From Gammaproteobacteria bacterium (lineage in GTDB: Bacteria; Pseudomonadota; Gammaproteobacteria; Pseudomonadales; Halieaceae): DNA of 64,000 nucleotides. Below the pieces are notes generated by a model. It saw nothing but the letters and a program-made list of their open reading frames with translations. It had not been told where the DNA came from and made no database searches. The translations under genes were made by a program, and so were the position numbers. The stretch lies in NCBI GenBank assembly GCA_030427485.1, contig JAUICG010000001.1:186001-250000 (forward strand), written 5' to 3'. The number at the start of each line of letters is the position of its first letter. Within the stretch, counting starts at the first letter, position 1. Shown one piece after another: positions 26,083-34,258 of this stretch.

Positions 26083-27054
26083 ATGAATGCCGCAAGCCCC
26101 GTGTGCCGGACTAGCCCGGTTGGTGGGCTCATCCCGCGTGCATTGCGGCTCGCGGTGTGCGCGGCGGTCGTGTGCCTGGCCGGAACGGCGCAGGGCGCGG
26201 TACCGGACGCAGTGCAGGTGACGCGTTTTCAGCGCACAGCACAGTATCTACAGGAGGCGCCCGCGGAACTGCGCAGCGATTTTGCCGCCATCGCGCTGTC
26301 CGGTCTGGCCCGCGCCTACTTTGCGGAGGCGAAACTGGCCCGGGAGGAAGCTGTCAGGAACGGCCGGAGCCCACAGCTGGTGTCCTGGTCGGCCAGGGTG
26401 GAGCGCTACGCCAGCCAGATGCCGCTGCTGCTCGACGACATCGAGATGGGCCTTCCGGTGAGCCTGAATCTCGGCCCGGACAAATCCCTGGCCATTACGG
26501 TCGCCGACAGAACGGTTATTCTCAGCCACCCCCGGCTGAATGAACAGCATGTCTTCGAGCAGGGTATACTGGTGTCCTTCTGTGCCAGGCACAGCTGTGA
26601 TGACATTTCGCCGGCTCCCGGGGGGCTTGCCGCGATACCTGTTGCCGCCGTGAAAGTACGCCCACAGTGGTCGTTTACGGCACAGGAGTCAGTGTGTGCC
26701 TACGACGGAATACGTGTGCGCTTCAATAATACTCGGAACATGGCCAACGCCCGGCTGATTTGCCAGCAGCTCATACAGGAGATTGTCACGCTCACGGATG
26801 AACTGGCCTGGCAGTGGCGCCACACGGTTGCAATCGAGTGGGGTCACCTTGAAGTCCAGCCTACGCCAGGCAGGCCCGGGCATATGCTGCAGCTCAATAC
26901 CCTGGGCGATACAGTACTGGTGACGGTTCCGATGTTGTACCGCAGCACGGCCCTGTTCGAGCAGGTTCTCCCCTGGGTTCGCCAGCGTGTTACGCAGCAG
27001 GCGCAGGTGAGTATCGAACTGGATGCGGACCGCTATGGCTGGCAGAAGCCCTAG
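26083..27054 (+). CDS. Exported protein of unknown function
   Basis: A 323-residue protein that I do not recognise. A signal peptide is likely (ALRLAVCAAVVCLAGTAQGA, cleavage near residue 39). The mature part has a helical stretch rich in Ala/Arg/Glu, then alternating strands. Three cysteines lie within the segment FCARHSCDD and SVCAYDG, perhaps forming disulfides in the periplasm. The ATG follows CGGGAG. It is alone, divergent from the dioxygenase and convergent with the CBS gene. Confidence 0.7.
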   Translation: MNAASPVCRTSPVGGLIPRALRLAVCAAVVCLAGTAQGAVPDAVQVTRFQRTAQYLQEAPAELRSDFAAIALSGLARAYFAEAKLAREEAVRNGRSPQLVSWSARVERYASQMPLLLDDIEMGLPVSLNLGPDKSLAITVADRTVILSHPRLNEQHVFEQGILVSFCARHSCDDISPAPGGLAAIPVAAVKVRPQWSFTAQESVCAYDGIRVRFNNTRNMANARLICQQLIQEIVTLTDELAWQWRHTVAIEWGHLEVQPTPGRPGHMLQLNTLGDTVLVTVPMLYRSTALFEQVLPWVRQRVTQQAQVSIELDADRYGWQKP

Positions 27055-27108
27055 CCGGATCCGCTCGCTGCGGTAATTGGCAGGCGATGCGGGCTGGCCC
27101 CCGGCGAC

Positions 27109-27510
27109 TCAGCTTCTGAATTTCATTACGGCGCTGAGCAGCTGGCGACAGGTGATTTGCCCGATCAGCTTGCCGTTTTCCACTACCGGCCTGCGCCGTT
27201 TGTTCTTCCGCAGCATATCCTCGGCAACGCTTACGATATCTTCATTGGGATTGGCGACAACCAGGTTGTCCGAGGCCATATGCTCTCGGACGATACCGAT
27301 GTTGTTGTTGTTATAGATTGCTCCCAGTACCGCCCGCAGACAATCCATTTCCGAGAGAATGCCCACCAGGTTGCCATCGGCGTCGACTACGCAGACGCCT
27401 GATATCTTGTTGTCAATAATCACTCTCATCGCGTCGAGGATATTGTCCTCGGGCCTGACCTTCACCGGATTGGGGAGCATATAGTCCCGCAGGTTGACTG
27501 ATTGCAACAT
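27109..27510 (-). CDS. CBS-domain pair protein
   Basis: A 133-residue protein made of two CBS domains (DYMLPNPVKVRPEDNILDAM... and EHMASDNLVVANPNEDIVSVAE...). Such stand-alone Bateman modules bind adenine nucleotides and regulate partner proteins. No catalytic domain is attached. The ATG at 27510 follows GGAGAAG; the frame is open to 27549. The partner is unknown. Confidence 0.85.
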   Translation of the reverse strand: MLQSVNLRDYMLPNPVKVRPEDNILDAMRVIIDNKISGVCVVDADGNLVGILSEMDCLRAVLGAIYNNNNIGIVREHMASDNLVVANPNEDIVSVAEDMLRKNKRRRPVVENGKLIGQITCRQLLSAVMKFRS

Positions 27511-27744
27511 ACTCTTCTCCAATTGCCGGCAGGATCCGGCTTTTCTCAAAGTATAGCCCGTAAAACCGCAGGCAGCTCCGCAGAGGGGCTACCGAATTGG
27601 TCAGAGGTGCCCTAGATTGATCGCTGACCCGGCTTTCGTCAAGGTGGGTGTCGATGGCGTTTCGGGACTGGTCGGTTGGTATCGCTTTCGCTTCTGTGAC
27701 AGTATTGTGCGCCGGATGAAACATCAGATTGTCCTCGGAGCCCT

Positions 27745-28752
27745 ATGAATTGGCTGAAGAATCTCGCGCTTGTATGCGCTTCCCTGCTGGTCAGTCTCGC
27801 CGTGGCAGAGGTGTCGGTAAGGGCGCTGGTCGCTATCGGTGTAATGGATCGACCAGGCAGTGAAAAGGCCCCCCGGGCCAGGGACAAGGCTGATTATACG
27901 AGGCATAATGCGCGCAAGATCGCGAGCGAAAACGCCATATTATCCGTGCAGTACGATCCGCGCGATCCCAATATCAATTCGCTGGGACTCAGGGGCAAAG
28001 AGACAACGATTGAGAAGCCCGCGAATGTATACAGAATTGCACTGCTGGGCGACTCTTTTGCCTACGGATTTTCCGTACCGCTGAGCGATATATTTGCCAC
28101 TCGCCTGGAGAATCGCCTGAATGAAGGCCGTCGGGACAGGCGGTATGAAATCCTGAATTTCGGCCATGCCGGTTATGGTACGGTGCAGGAAGTCGAGTTG
28201 TATCGCACCCTTGTCCGGCGGTTCAAGCCGGATGAGGTGCTGCTGTCATATATTCTCAATGATGTAACGGGCACCGAGTTCCTGGCCGAACTCTACAGGG
28301 CGAATCTGGAGTTTGTGCGCACCACCAGCCAGTTGTCCGAGAAGAGTCTGTTGGCTACCTGGATTTACATTAACTATCACCGGTTCAACCAGGATAAAGG
28401 TCAGGATGAACTGTGGAAGAGCCTGTATCTGGATTCCTCGCCGGCATTTGCCCAGGTTCGCCAGGCACTGGCTGCGCTCGCGGCGATGACGCGAGAGGAC
28501 GGCGTCAGGCTGCGGGCGGTCATATTTCCCGAACTGGGAGCCGATGCGGAGGATTATCCGTTTCCGGCCGTTCACGATGTCATCAAGGCGGCACTGCTGG
28601 AGAACGGCATCGATACCCGGGATCTTTTACCCTACTATCAGCGCTACAGCGACTGGTCTGAACTGATTGTTGCCAGCGACGACCAGCATCCGAACAGCAG
28701 GGGTCACGAGATTGCCGCCGACGCGATCTATGAATTCCTCGATGTGCCCTGA
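27745..28752 (+). CDS. SGNH/GDSL-type hydrolase
   Basis: A 335-residue protein with an N-terminal signal/anchor (LALVCASLLVSLAVAEVSVRAL). Block I is LLGDSFAYG with the likely nucleophile serine, block II glycine is in FGHAGYGT, block III asparagine in YILNDVTG and the catalytic Asp-His in DDQHPNSRGH. The fold deacylates sugars or lipids outside the cytoplasm. It is followed 24 bp later by an M20 peptidase with a GGAGG site, so a two-gene unit is likely. Confidence 0.85.
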   Translation: MNWLKNLALVCASLLVSLAVAEVSVRALVAIGVMDRPGSEKAPRARDKADYTRHNARKIASENAILSVQYDPRDPNINSLGLRGKETTIEKPANVYRIALLGDSFAYGFSVPLSDIFATRLENRLNEGRRDRRYEILNFGHAGYGTVQEVELYRTLVRRFKPDEVLLSYILNDVTGTEFLAELYRANLEFVRTTSQLSEKSLLATWIYINYHRFNQDKGQDELWKSLYLDSSPAFAQVRQALAALAAMTREDGVRLRAVIFPELGADAEDYPFPAVHDVIKAALLENGIDTRDLLPYYQRYSDWSELIVASDDQHPNSRGHEIAADAIYEFLDVP

Positions 28753-28776
28753 GTCATTGCTTACCGGAGGTTTGAC

Positions 28777-30171
28777 ATGTTGCGAGTTCTGACTGCCCTG
28801 ACTGCGGCCCTGTTGTTGGGCAGTACCCTCAGCGTTGCCGCGGCAGGTCCCGCCGAGCGCCTGGCTGAAGCCATCCGGTTCAAAACGATCAGCTACCAGG
28901 ACCGCAGCCAGATTGATTACCGGGAGTTCCGGCGCTTTCACGCCTACCTGCGCAAGACTTTCCCGCTGGTTTTTTCGCGACTGGAGGTGGAGGTGGTCAA
29001 CGGTTACAGCCTGCTGATTCGCTGGCCCGGAAGCGATCCCGACCTGGAGCCAATACTGTTCACCGCCCATATGGACGTGGTGCCGATCGAGCCCGGTACC
29101 GAGGATGACTGGGAACACCCGCCATTCGCCGGCGTGGTAGCGGATGGGCGCGTGTACGGCCGCGGCTCGCTGGATGACAAGCAGGGTGTGCTGGCGAATC
29201 TCGAGGCCGCGGAGTCGCTGCTGGCGCAGGGATTTGTGCCGGCGCGTACGCTGGTCTTTGCGTTCGGGCACGATGAGGAAATCAGCGGTAAAGACGGTGC
29301 CGGAAAACTGGCCGAGCGCATGCGGGAGAAGGGCTGGCACTTTGCGTGGATGGTGGATGAGGGTGGTATGGTAACCTCGGACAACCCGTTGCTGCCCGAT
29401 CGCCCGGTTGCGATCATAAATGTCACGGAGAAAGGCTATCTCACGCTCACGCTGGTGGCCACCGGCGAGGGCGGCCACTCCTCCAGGCCGCCGAAGATCA
29501 GTACTATCGGGCGCTTGTCCGCCGCGTTGGAGCGCATTGAGAATAACCCGTTCCCGACACGGATCGTGGGCCCTGTCGCCGCTATGCTGGAGACCATGGC
29601 GCCACACCTGGAACAGCCCAACCGGTTTTTCTTTGACAACCTGTGGCTCACTGGCGGACTGGTAGCGGACAGGATGAGCGAGGACCCTACGACCAATTCG
29701 TTTGTCCGCACCACTACCGCGCTGACCATGTTCAATTCAGGGGTCAAGGAGAACGTCGTTCCGCAGCGCGCCGAGGCCAAGGTCAATTTTCGACTGTTGC
29801 CCGGCGATACCCCGGAGACGGTAGTCGACTATATCACCGGACTGGTCGACGACCCCGAGATCGCTATCAGCTACGATCAATGGGACCAGGTACCGGGTGT
29901 GGCGGACTACACCGGGGGAGGCTTTGCGGTGATTTCGGAGGCGGTGCGTGCGGCGTACCCCGAGGCCGTTATCGTGCCGTCCCTGCTGGTTGCGACCACG
30001 GATACCCGTCATTATATTGACCTGGCGGACGATCAGTACCGCTTCCACGGTATGCTGGTATCGCTCAGCCAGGCCGCATCCGTGCACGGCACGAATGAAT
30101 ACATCGATATCTCAAGCTACGAAAACACTATTGAAGTTGCGCGCCAAATGATGATACTTGGCGCTCGTTAA
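28777..30171 (+). CDS. M20 family metallopeptidase (carboxypeptidase PM20D1-like)
   Basis: A 464-residue exported zinc peptidase. The signal peptide ends near SVAAAG. Metal ligands are in TAHMDVVP, GRGSLDDKQG and GHDEEISG (the EE pair with the general-base Glu), and the dimerisation domain begins near GEGGHSSRPP. A late DTRHY supplies the distal His. Relatives hydrolyse N-acyl amino acids or small peptides. A strong GGAGG site precedes the ATG. Confidence 0.9.
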   Translation: MLRVLTALTAALLLGSTLSVAAAGPAERLAEAIRFKTISYQDRSQIDYREFRRFHAYLRKTFPLVFSRLEVEVVNGYSLLIRWPGSDPDLEPILFTAHMDVVPIEPGTEDDWEHPPFAGVVADGRVYGRGSLDDKQGVLANLEAAESLLAQGFVPARTLVFAFGHDEEISGKDGAGKLAERMREKGWHFAWMVDEGGMVTSDNPLLPDRPVAIINVTEKGYLTLTLVATGEGGHSSRPPKISTIGRLSAALERIENNPFPTRIVGPVAAMLETMAPHLEQPNRFFFDNLWLTGGLVADRMSEDPTTNSFVRTTTALTMFNSGVKENVVPQRAEAKVNFRLLPGDTPETVVDYITGLVDDPEIAISYDQWDQVPGVADYTGGGFAVISEAVRAAYPEAVIVPSLLVATTDTRHYIDLADDQYRFHGMLVSLSQAASVHGTNEYIDISSYENTIEVARQMMILGAR

Positions 30172-30261
30172 AGCCCGGCTGAAAGGTTCAGCGTGCGCGG
30201 CAAGGAGCACAGTGTTAGGCTTTCGTTTGTCCTGCTACCCCTGATCATATTGGAGAAAAGC

Positions 30262-30489
30262 ATGCGATGTCTGTGTACCCTGGCCGCCATCCTGATGTTG
30301 TCGGGCTGCGCCAACCAGCCGCAGCCCGTCGTCAAGTGCACCGAGCCGCGATCCCAACTCTGTACGAGGGAGTTCCGACCGACCTGCGCAGTACTCGCGG
30401 CAGGTGGTACCAGGGAGTTCGCATCGCCGTGTACGGCCTGCGCTGACGCTGCCGTGTCAGGCTATAATCCCGGGCCTTGTCCCGAGTGA
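30262..30489 (+). CDS. Small Cys-rich lipoprotein (Kazal-like spacing)
   Basis: A 75-residue lipoprotein with lipobox LSGC, then six further cysteines in the pattern C-x7-C-x6-C...C-x2-C...C, which resembles bacterial Kazal-like inhibitor lipoproteins. The ATG at 30262 follows TTGGAGAAAAGC; an upstream in-frame start at 30193 would not give a signal peptide start. Its stop overlaps the start of the symporter gene, so translation may be coupled. Protease inhibition is only an inference. Confidence 0.65.
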   Translation: MRCLCTLAAILMLSGCANQPQPVVKCTEPRSQLCTREFRPTCAVLAAGGTREFASPCTACADAAVSGYNPGPCPE

Positions 30490-31799
30490 GCCTCACCAGC
30501 CGCATTCTTCTCGCGATGGCGGCGGGTATCCTGGCGGGATCCCTGCTGAACGCCCTGTTCCATGTTGACCTGCTGCCGGGGCTGCGCGCGGCCATTGAGA
30601 CCTATCTGATCGACGGCCTGTTCGACGTGGTAGGTCGGGTTTTTGTCGCATCCCTGAAGTTGCTGGTGGTGCCACTGGTACTGGTCTCTTTGATTTGCGG
30701 CTCCAGTTCACTGGGCAACAGTGCGCGCATGGGGCCGATCGCAGGCAAGACCATGGTGTTCTACCTCGGCACGACCGCTATCGCGGTCAGTGTCGCGTTG
30801 ATGGCCGCGGTGCTCGTGGGTCCCGGTGAGGGCGTTAACCTCGAGAGTGACACCAGCTTCCAGGCCACCGAGCCGCCGCCGCTGACCGACGTACTGGTCA
30901 ATATCTTTCCCACCAACCCGGTGCAGGCGATGGCGGAAGGCAAGATGTTGCAGATCATCGTTTTCGCCCTGCTGTTTGGGTACGCGATCTCCCATGCCGG
31001 GGAGCCGGGACAGCGTATCGCCAGCTTCTTCCGCGATATGGAATCAGTGGTCATGAAGATGGTCGACGTCCTCATGCACCTGGCTCCCTACGGTGTGTTT
31101 GCGCTGCTGGCGCAGTTGTTTGCCACCATGGGTATCGGCGCAATCCTGGACCTCGCGACCTATTTCCTGACGGTGCTCACCGTATTGCTGTTCCATGTAC
31201 TGGTGACCTACAGCCTGCTCCTCAAGGGCCTGACCGGTCTCTCTCCGCGGATACTGCTGAGCAAGATGCGCCCGGTGTGGGCCTTCGCTTTCAGCACCGC
31301 CTCCTCGGGCGCGACCCTGCCGATCACGCTGCGCACCGTCGAGAACCGGCTGGGTGTGCACAACAGTGTGGCCGGTTTCACCGTGCCGTTGGGTGCGACG
31401 ATCAACATGGACGGCACCGCGATTATGCAGGGGGTGGCCACTGTCTTCATCGCCCAGGTCTACGGCATGGACCTGACCATGAGCGCGTATATCACGGTGG
31501 TGATTACCGCGACGCTGGCCTCCATCGGTACGGCTGCGGTGCCGGGTGTAGGCCTGATTACCCTGGCGATGGTGCTGGGGCAGGTCGGTATCCCGGTTGA
31601 AGGTATCGCGTTGATTATCGGGGTGGACCGGTTGCTGGACATGGTGCGAACGGCCGTGAATGTGACCGGCGATTCGGTTGCTTCGGTGGTGGTGGCGCGC
31701 AGTGAAAAGCAGCTTGATGAGGATGTGTTCCTCGATGAACGCGCCGATCAGGACGAGGATGACGTGCATGACACTGCCCCGTCCGAACCCGGGGTATGA
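30486..31799 (+). CDS. Dicarboxylate/amino acid:cation symporter (DAACS)
   Basis: A 437-residue inner-membrane carrier of the GltP/DctA/SLC1 fold that takes up glutamate, aspartate or C4-dicarboxylates with protons or sodium. The substrate loops AFSTASSGATLPIT (hairpin 1) and GATINMDGTA (TM7) are intact, as are the TM8 region AAVPGVGLI and NVTGDSVASVVVA. The tail is unusually acidic (EDVFLDERADQDEDD). The GTG at 30486 makes a four-base overlap with the preceding stop; an in-frame TTG at 30477 is the alternative. Confidence 0.92.
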   Translation: MSLTSRILLAMAAGILAGSLLNALFHVDLLPGLRAAIETYLIDGLFDVVGRVFVASLKLLVVPLVLVSLICGSSSLGNSARMGPIAGKTMVFYLGTTAIAVSVALMAAVLVGPGEGVNLESDTSFQATEPPPLTDVLVNIFPTNPVQAMAEGKMLQIIVFALLFGYAISHAGEPGQRIASFFRDMESVVMKMVDVLMHLAPYGVFALLAQLFATMGIGAILDLATYFLTVLTVLLFHVLVTYSLLLKGLTGLSPRILLSKMRPVWAFAFSTASSGATLPITLRTVENRLGVHNSVAGFTVPLGATINMDGTAIMQGVATVFIAQVYGMDLTMSAYITVVITATLASIGTAAVPGVGLITLAMVLGQVGIPVEGIALIIGVDRLLDMVRTAVNVTGDSVASVVVARSEKQLDEDVFLDERADQDEDDVHDTAPSEPGV

Positions 31800-31863
31800 G
31801 ACAATGCGCGTGATGCCGGACGTTTTCTCCCCGTAATCCAGCCAGTGAGACCAATTTCTGCCT

Positions 31864-32514
31864 ATGTCCATTCAATGTACCATCGTCCCGGTTACGCCGT
31901 ACCAGCAGAACTGTTCCATAATCAAGTGTGAGCGTACCGCGCGGGCAGCCATCGTCGATCCGGGCGGGGATGTCGAGCGAATTCTGGCCGCGGTCGAGCA
32001 GATGAATGCCACAGTGGAAAAAATTTTGCTCACGCATGCCCACATGGATCACTGCGCCGCCTCGGATATGCTGCGCCAGCAACTGGGCGTTCCGATAGAG
32101 GGCCCGCATCGGGAGGATGATTTCTGGTTGCAGAAGCTCCCGGAATCCTGCCGGATGTCGGGCTTTCCGCCGGCCGAGGTGTTCACACCCGATCGCTGGC
32201 TGGACCAGGGTGACACGGTGACCGTCGGCGAGCAGGAACTGCAGGTCCTGCACTGTCCGGGGCATACACCGGGGCATGTGGTGTTTGTTTACGCGGCGCA
32301 AAAGGTGGCCTGGGTCGGAGACGTACTGTTCCAGGGGTCCATCGGGCGCTCCGATTTCCCGAGGGGAAACCACGATGAACTGGTTGCCAGCATCCGCCAG
32401 AAGCTGTTTCCGCTGGGCGACGACATCACCTTTGTCCCGGGCCATGGCCCGACCTCGACCTTTGGTCACGAGCGACGCAGCAATCCGTTTGTGGCAGACT
32501 CGCGCTATGGCTGA
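31864..32514 (+). CDS. Metallo-beta-lactamase-fold hydrolase (glyoxalase II-like, YcbL type)
   Basis: A 216-residue cytoplasmic MBL-fold enzyme. Metal ligands are THAHMDHC at about 57-64, then HCPGHTPGH, the bridging Asp in VGDVLFQGSIGRSDF and the final HGPTSTFG. YcbL-like proteins hydrolyse S-lactoylglutathione or other thioesters. It overlaps the following DUF2288 gene by eight bases, suggesting translational coupling. Confidence 0.9.
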   Translation: MSIQCTIVPVTPYQQNCSIIKCERTARAAIVDPGGDVERILAAVEQMNATVEKILLTHAHMDHCAASDMLRQQLGVPIEGPHREDDFWLQKLPESCRMSGFPPAEVFTPDRWLDQGDTVTVGEQELQVLHCPGHTPGHVVFVYAAQKVAWVGDVLFQGSIGRSDFPRGNHDELVASIRQKLFPLGDDITFVPGHGPTSTFGHERRSNPFVADSRYG

Positions 32515-32845
32515 GGACGGTGACGCCGGTCGCGACGAACGGGAGAATTTGCTGCGCCATGAGTACCACCTGCAGACCGCGCGTATTCGCTGGCATGAGC
32601 TGCAAACCTACTACGCCCACGGCAGCGTCATCGCTGTCTCGCCACAGCTCGACCTGGTGGATGTCGCTGTGCAGTTGGGGATGGATAATACCGGGCGCTT
32701 TGAACGCTGGATAGCGGCGGGCGAGGTCGCGGCCGTGAGTGATGAGCAGGCACTGGCATGGTACGAGGCCGATGCCTGCCTCTGGGCGGTGGTGGCGGCG
32801 CCCTGGGTGCTGGTGCAGGAATCCGCGGAGAAACCCGCTGGGTAA
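32507..32845 (+). CDS. DUF2288 family protein
   Basis: A 112-residue cytoplasmic protein matching my recollection of DUF2288 (LQTARIRWHELQTYYAHGSVI, then PQLDLVDVAVQLG and CLWAVVAAPWVLVQE). Function unknown. It begins inside the end of the MBL-fold hydrolase gene. An open frame extends far upstream, but that reads through the hydrolase in another phase and is not real. Confidence 0.8.
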   Translation: MAEDGDAGRDERENLLRHEYHLQTARIRWHELQTYYAHGSVIAVSPQLDLVDVAVQLGMDNTGRFERWIAAGEVAAVSDEQALAWYEADACLWAVVAAPWVLVQESAEKPAG

Positions 32846-32930
32846 CAGCATTCAGGCTGGTCCGGGATAATGACAGGTGGTTAAGCTTTGAGCTAGACTT
32901 CGCTTTCAATACCCATAATCGAGGTGGAAT

Positions 32931-33212
32931 ATGCGCTCTGTTCTTTTGGTTACGACTCTACTTTTTTCCGCACTGGTATTTGCCGAGGACGCCACCTATT
33001 CCGTATCGGAAACGACCATGGGCGTCCTGCTTGCCGACCCGGCCGCAGTGGCTGTGTTGGAAGAGCATTTGCCTGGTTTTACCTCCAATCCACAGCTTGG
33101 CATGGCGTCAGGCTGGACGCTGGAGCAACTCCAGGTTTATTCGCCGGACACTATCACCGACGAGAAGCTGGCGGAAATCCAGGCTGATCTGGCGGCGTTG
33201 CCGGCAGAATAG
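32931..33212 (+). CDS. Small exported protein of unknown function
   Basis: A 93-residue protein with a clear signal peptide (MRSVLLVTTLLFSALVFA) and a GAGGTGG ribosome site. The mature 75 residues (TMGVLLADPAAVAVLEEHLPG, then MASGWTLEQLQVYSP and TDEKLAEIQADL) resemble a tail module I recall at the C-termini of some secreted hydrolases, here standing alone. Function unknown. It is convergent with the sulfotransferase gene. Confidence 0.65.
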   Translation: MRSVLLVTTLLFSALVFAEDATYSVSETTMGVLLADPAAVAVLEEHLPGFTSNPQLGMASGWTLEQLQVYSPDTITDEKLAEIQADLAALPAE

Positions 33213-33224
33213 GCAGGTCGACGC

Positions 33225-34256
33225 TCAGAGCCGGTTGAGCAGATCCAGGTAAGCCACTTTACTGCCGCCCTTTTCCCAGTGGCCAATGATGCCGCCGGCT
33301 TCAAGGTGCCTGTAGAGCTGCATCGATTCGACGTCGACAAACGGGCTGGCCCACTCCACCGGCATCATGGCGGTAAATTCGGCGGCCAAACCCTGTCGGG
33401 TGTGGGAGGAATTTTCGCGCGGGTGGACAGTTTGCTCCCCGAACAGGGCAGTGAGCAGCTGGCTCTGTTCCGACATATGCGCGATATAAACCCTGTTGGC
33501 TTTCAGGTCCCGCACCACAGCCCGGTAATCGAGCCCGGGACCGAATGACAGGAAGGCCGCCATGGAGGGAGACTCCTTCTGCAGAATTTGCTCTGCCACT
33601 GACCGTGGCCGGGATTCGACCGCCCGCGTGAAGGTGTCGATGTCCATCTGCAGGTAGTTGAGCAAATTGACCGAGTCGGGCCGTCTTGCATTCTTCAGAG
33701 TATGGGAAACGCGATACGCCACCATGCTTTTCAGAATCTCCGCCGGATCGCGCACCGTGGTAAAGAAAACATCTTTATCCGCCCGGTAGTACGGCACGAG
33801 TTCGCGCGCCTGCTTGTGACCCAGAATGAACAGTCTCTCGGGATTCTGGAACATCTGGTAGCCGGCATACACACGCAAAAAGCGCTGCTGTCTATCCGCG
33901 GCTGCATCCTCCGCCAGATAGGACTGTAACAGCTCCGCCTGGGCGCTTCCGGGGGGGCAGGAGTGCGCCATATAGGTGGTCGCCTGATCCAGTGTACCGC
34001 TGCCGGGGAGCGGCACCGGGGCACACCTGTTCCGGTGCACCAGGATCTTGCGTATGGAGGTACCGCCACACTTCGGTATGTGGATAAAAAACACGCGCTG
34101 TGCACCGGGGTGTCGACTCATCAGCCCGAAATAGTCCGGCGTGCCGATACCGAGCGACTGCATGTGCGCTGCCTCCCGCTCTATGGACTGCCTTGCGATG
34201 TCCAGCTGTGCGGGGTCGGTCAGGTCGGGTACGGGTGGGCGAAGCGGTGTCGTCAT
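33225..34256 (-). CDS. Sulfotransferase family 2 domain protein
   Basis: A 343-residue protein with the 5'-phosphosulfate loop VFFIHIPKCGGTSIRKIL at about 55-72 and a 3'-phosphate site FFTTVRDPAEILKSMVAYR at about 165-183. Its ATG is only 2 bases after the stop of the M48 protease gene, so it is the last gene of the long envelope operon. It is distant in sequence from the sulfotransferase at 17650. The acceptor could be an envelope glycan or lipid, but this is inferred from context only. Confidence 0.82.
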   Translation of the reverse strand: MTTPLRPPVPDLTDPAQLDIARQSIEREAAHMQSLGIGTPDYFGLMSRHPGAQRVFFIHIPKCGGTSIRKILVHRNRCAPVPLPGSGTLDQATTYMAHSCPPGSAQAELLQSYLAEDAAADRQQRFLRVYAGYQMFQNPERLFILGHKQARELVPYYRADKDVFFTTVRDPAEILKSMVAYRVSHTLKNARRPDSVNLLNYLQMDIDTFTRAVESRPRSVAEQILQKESPSMAAFLSFGPGLDYRAVVRDLKANRVYIAHMSEQSQLLTALFGEQTVHPRENSSHTRQGLAAEFTAMMPVEWASPFVDVESMQLYRHLEAGGIIGHWEKGGSKVAYLDLLNRL

Positions 34257-34258
34257 AG

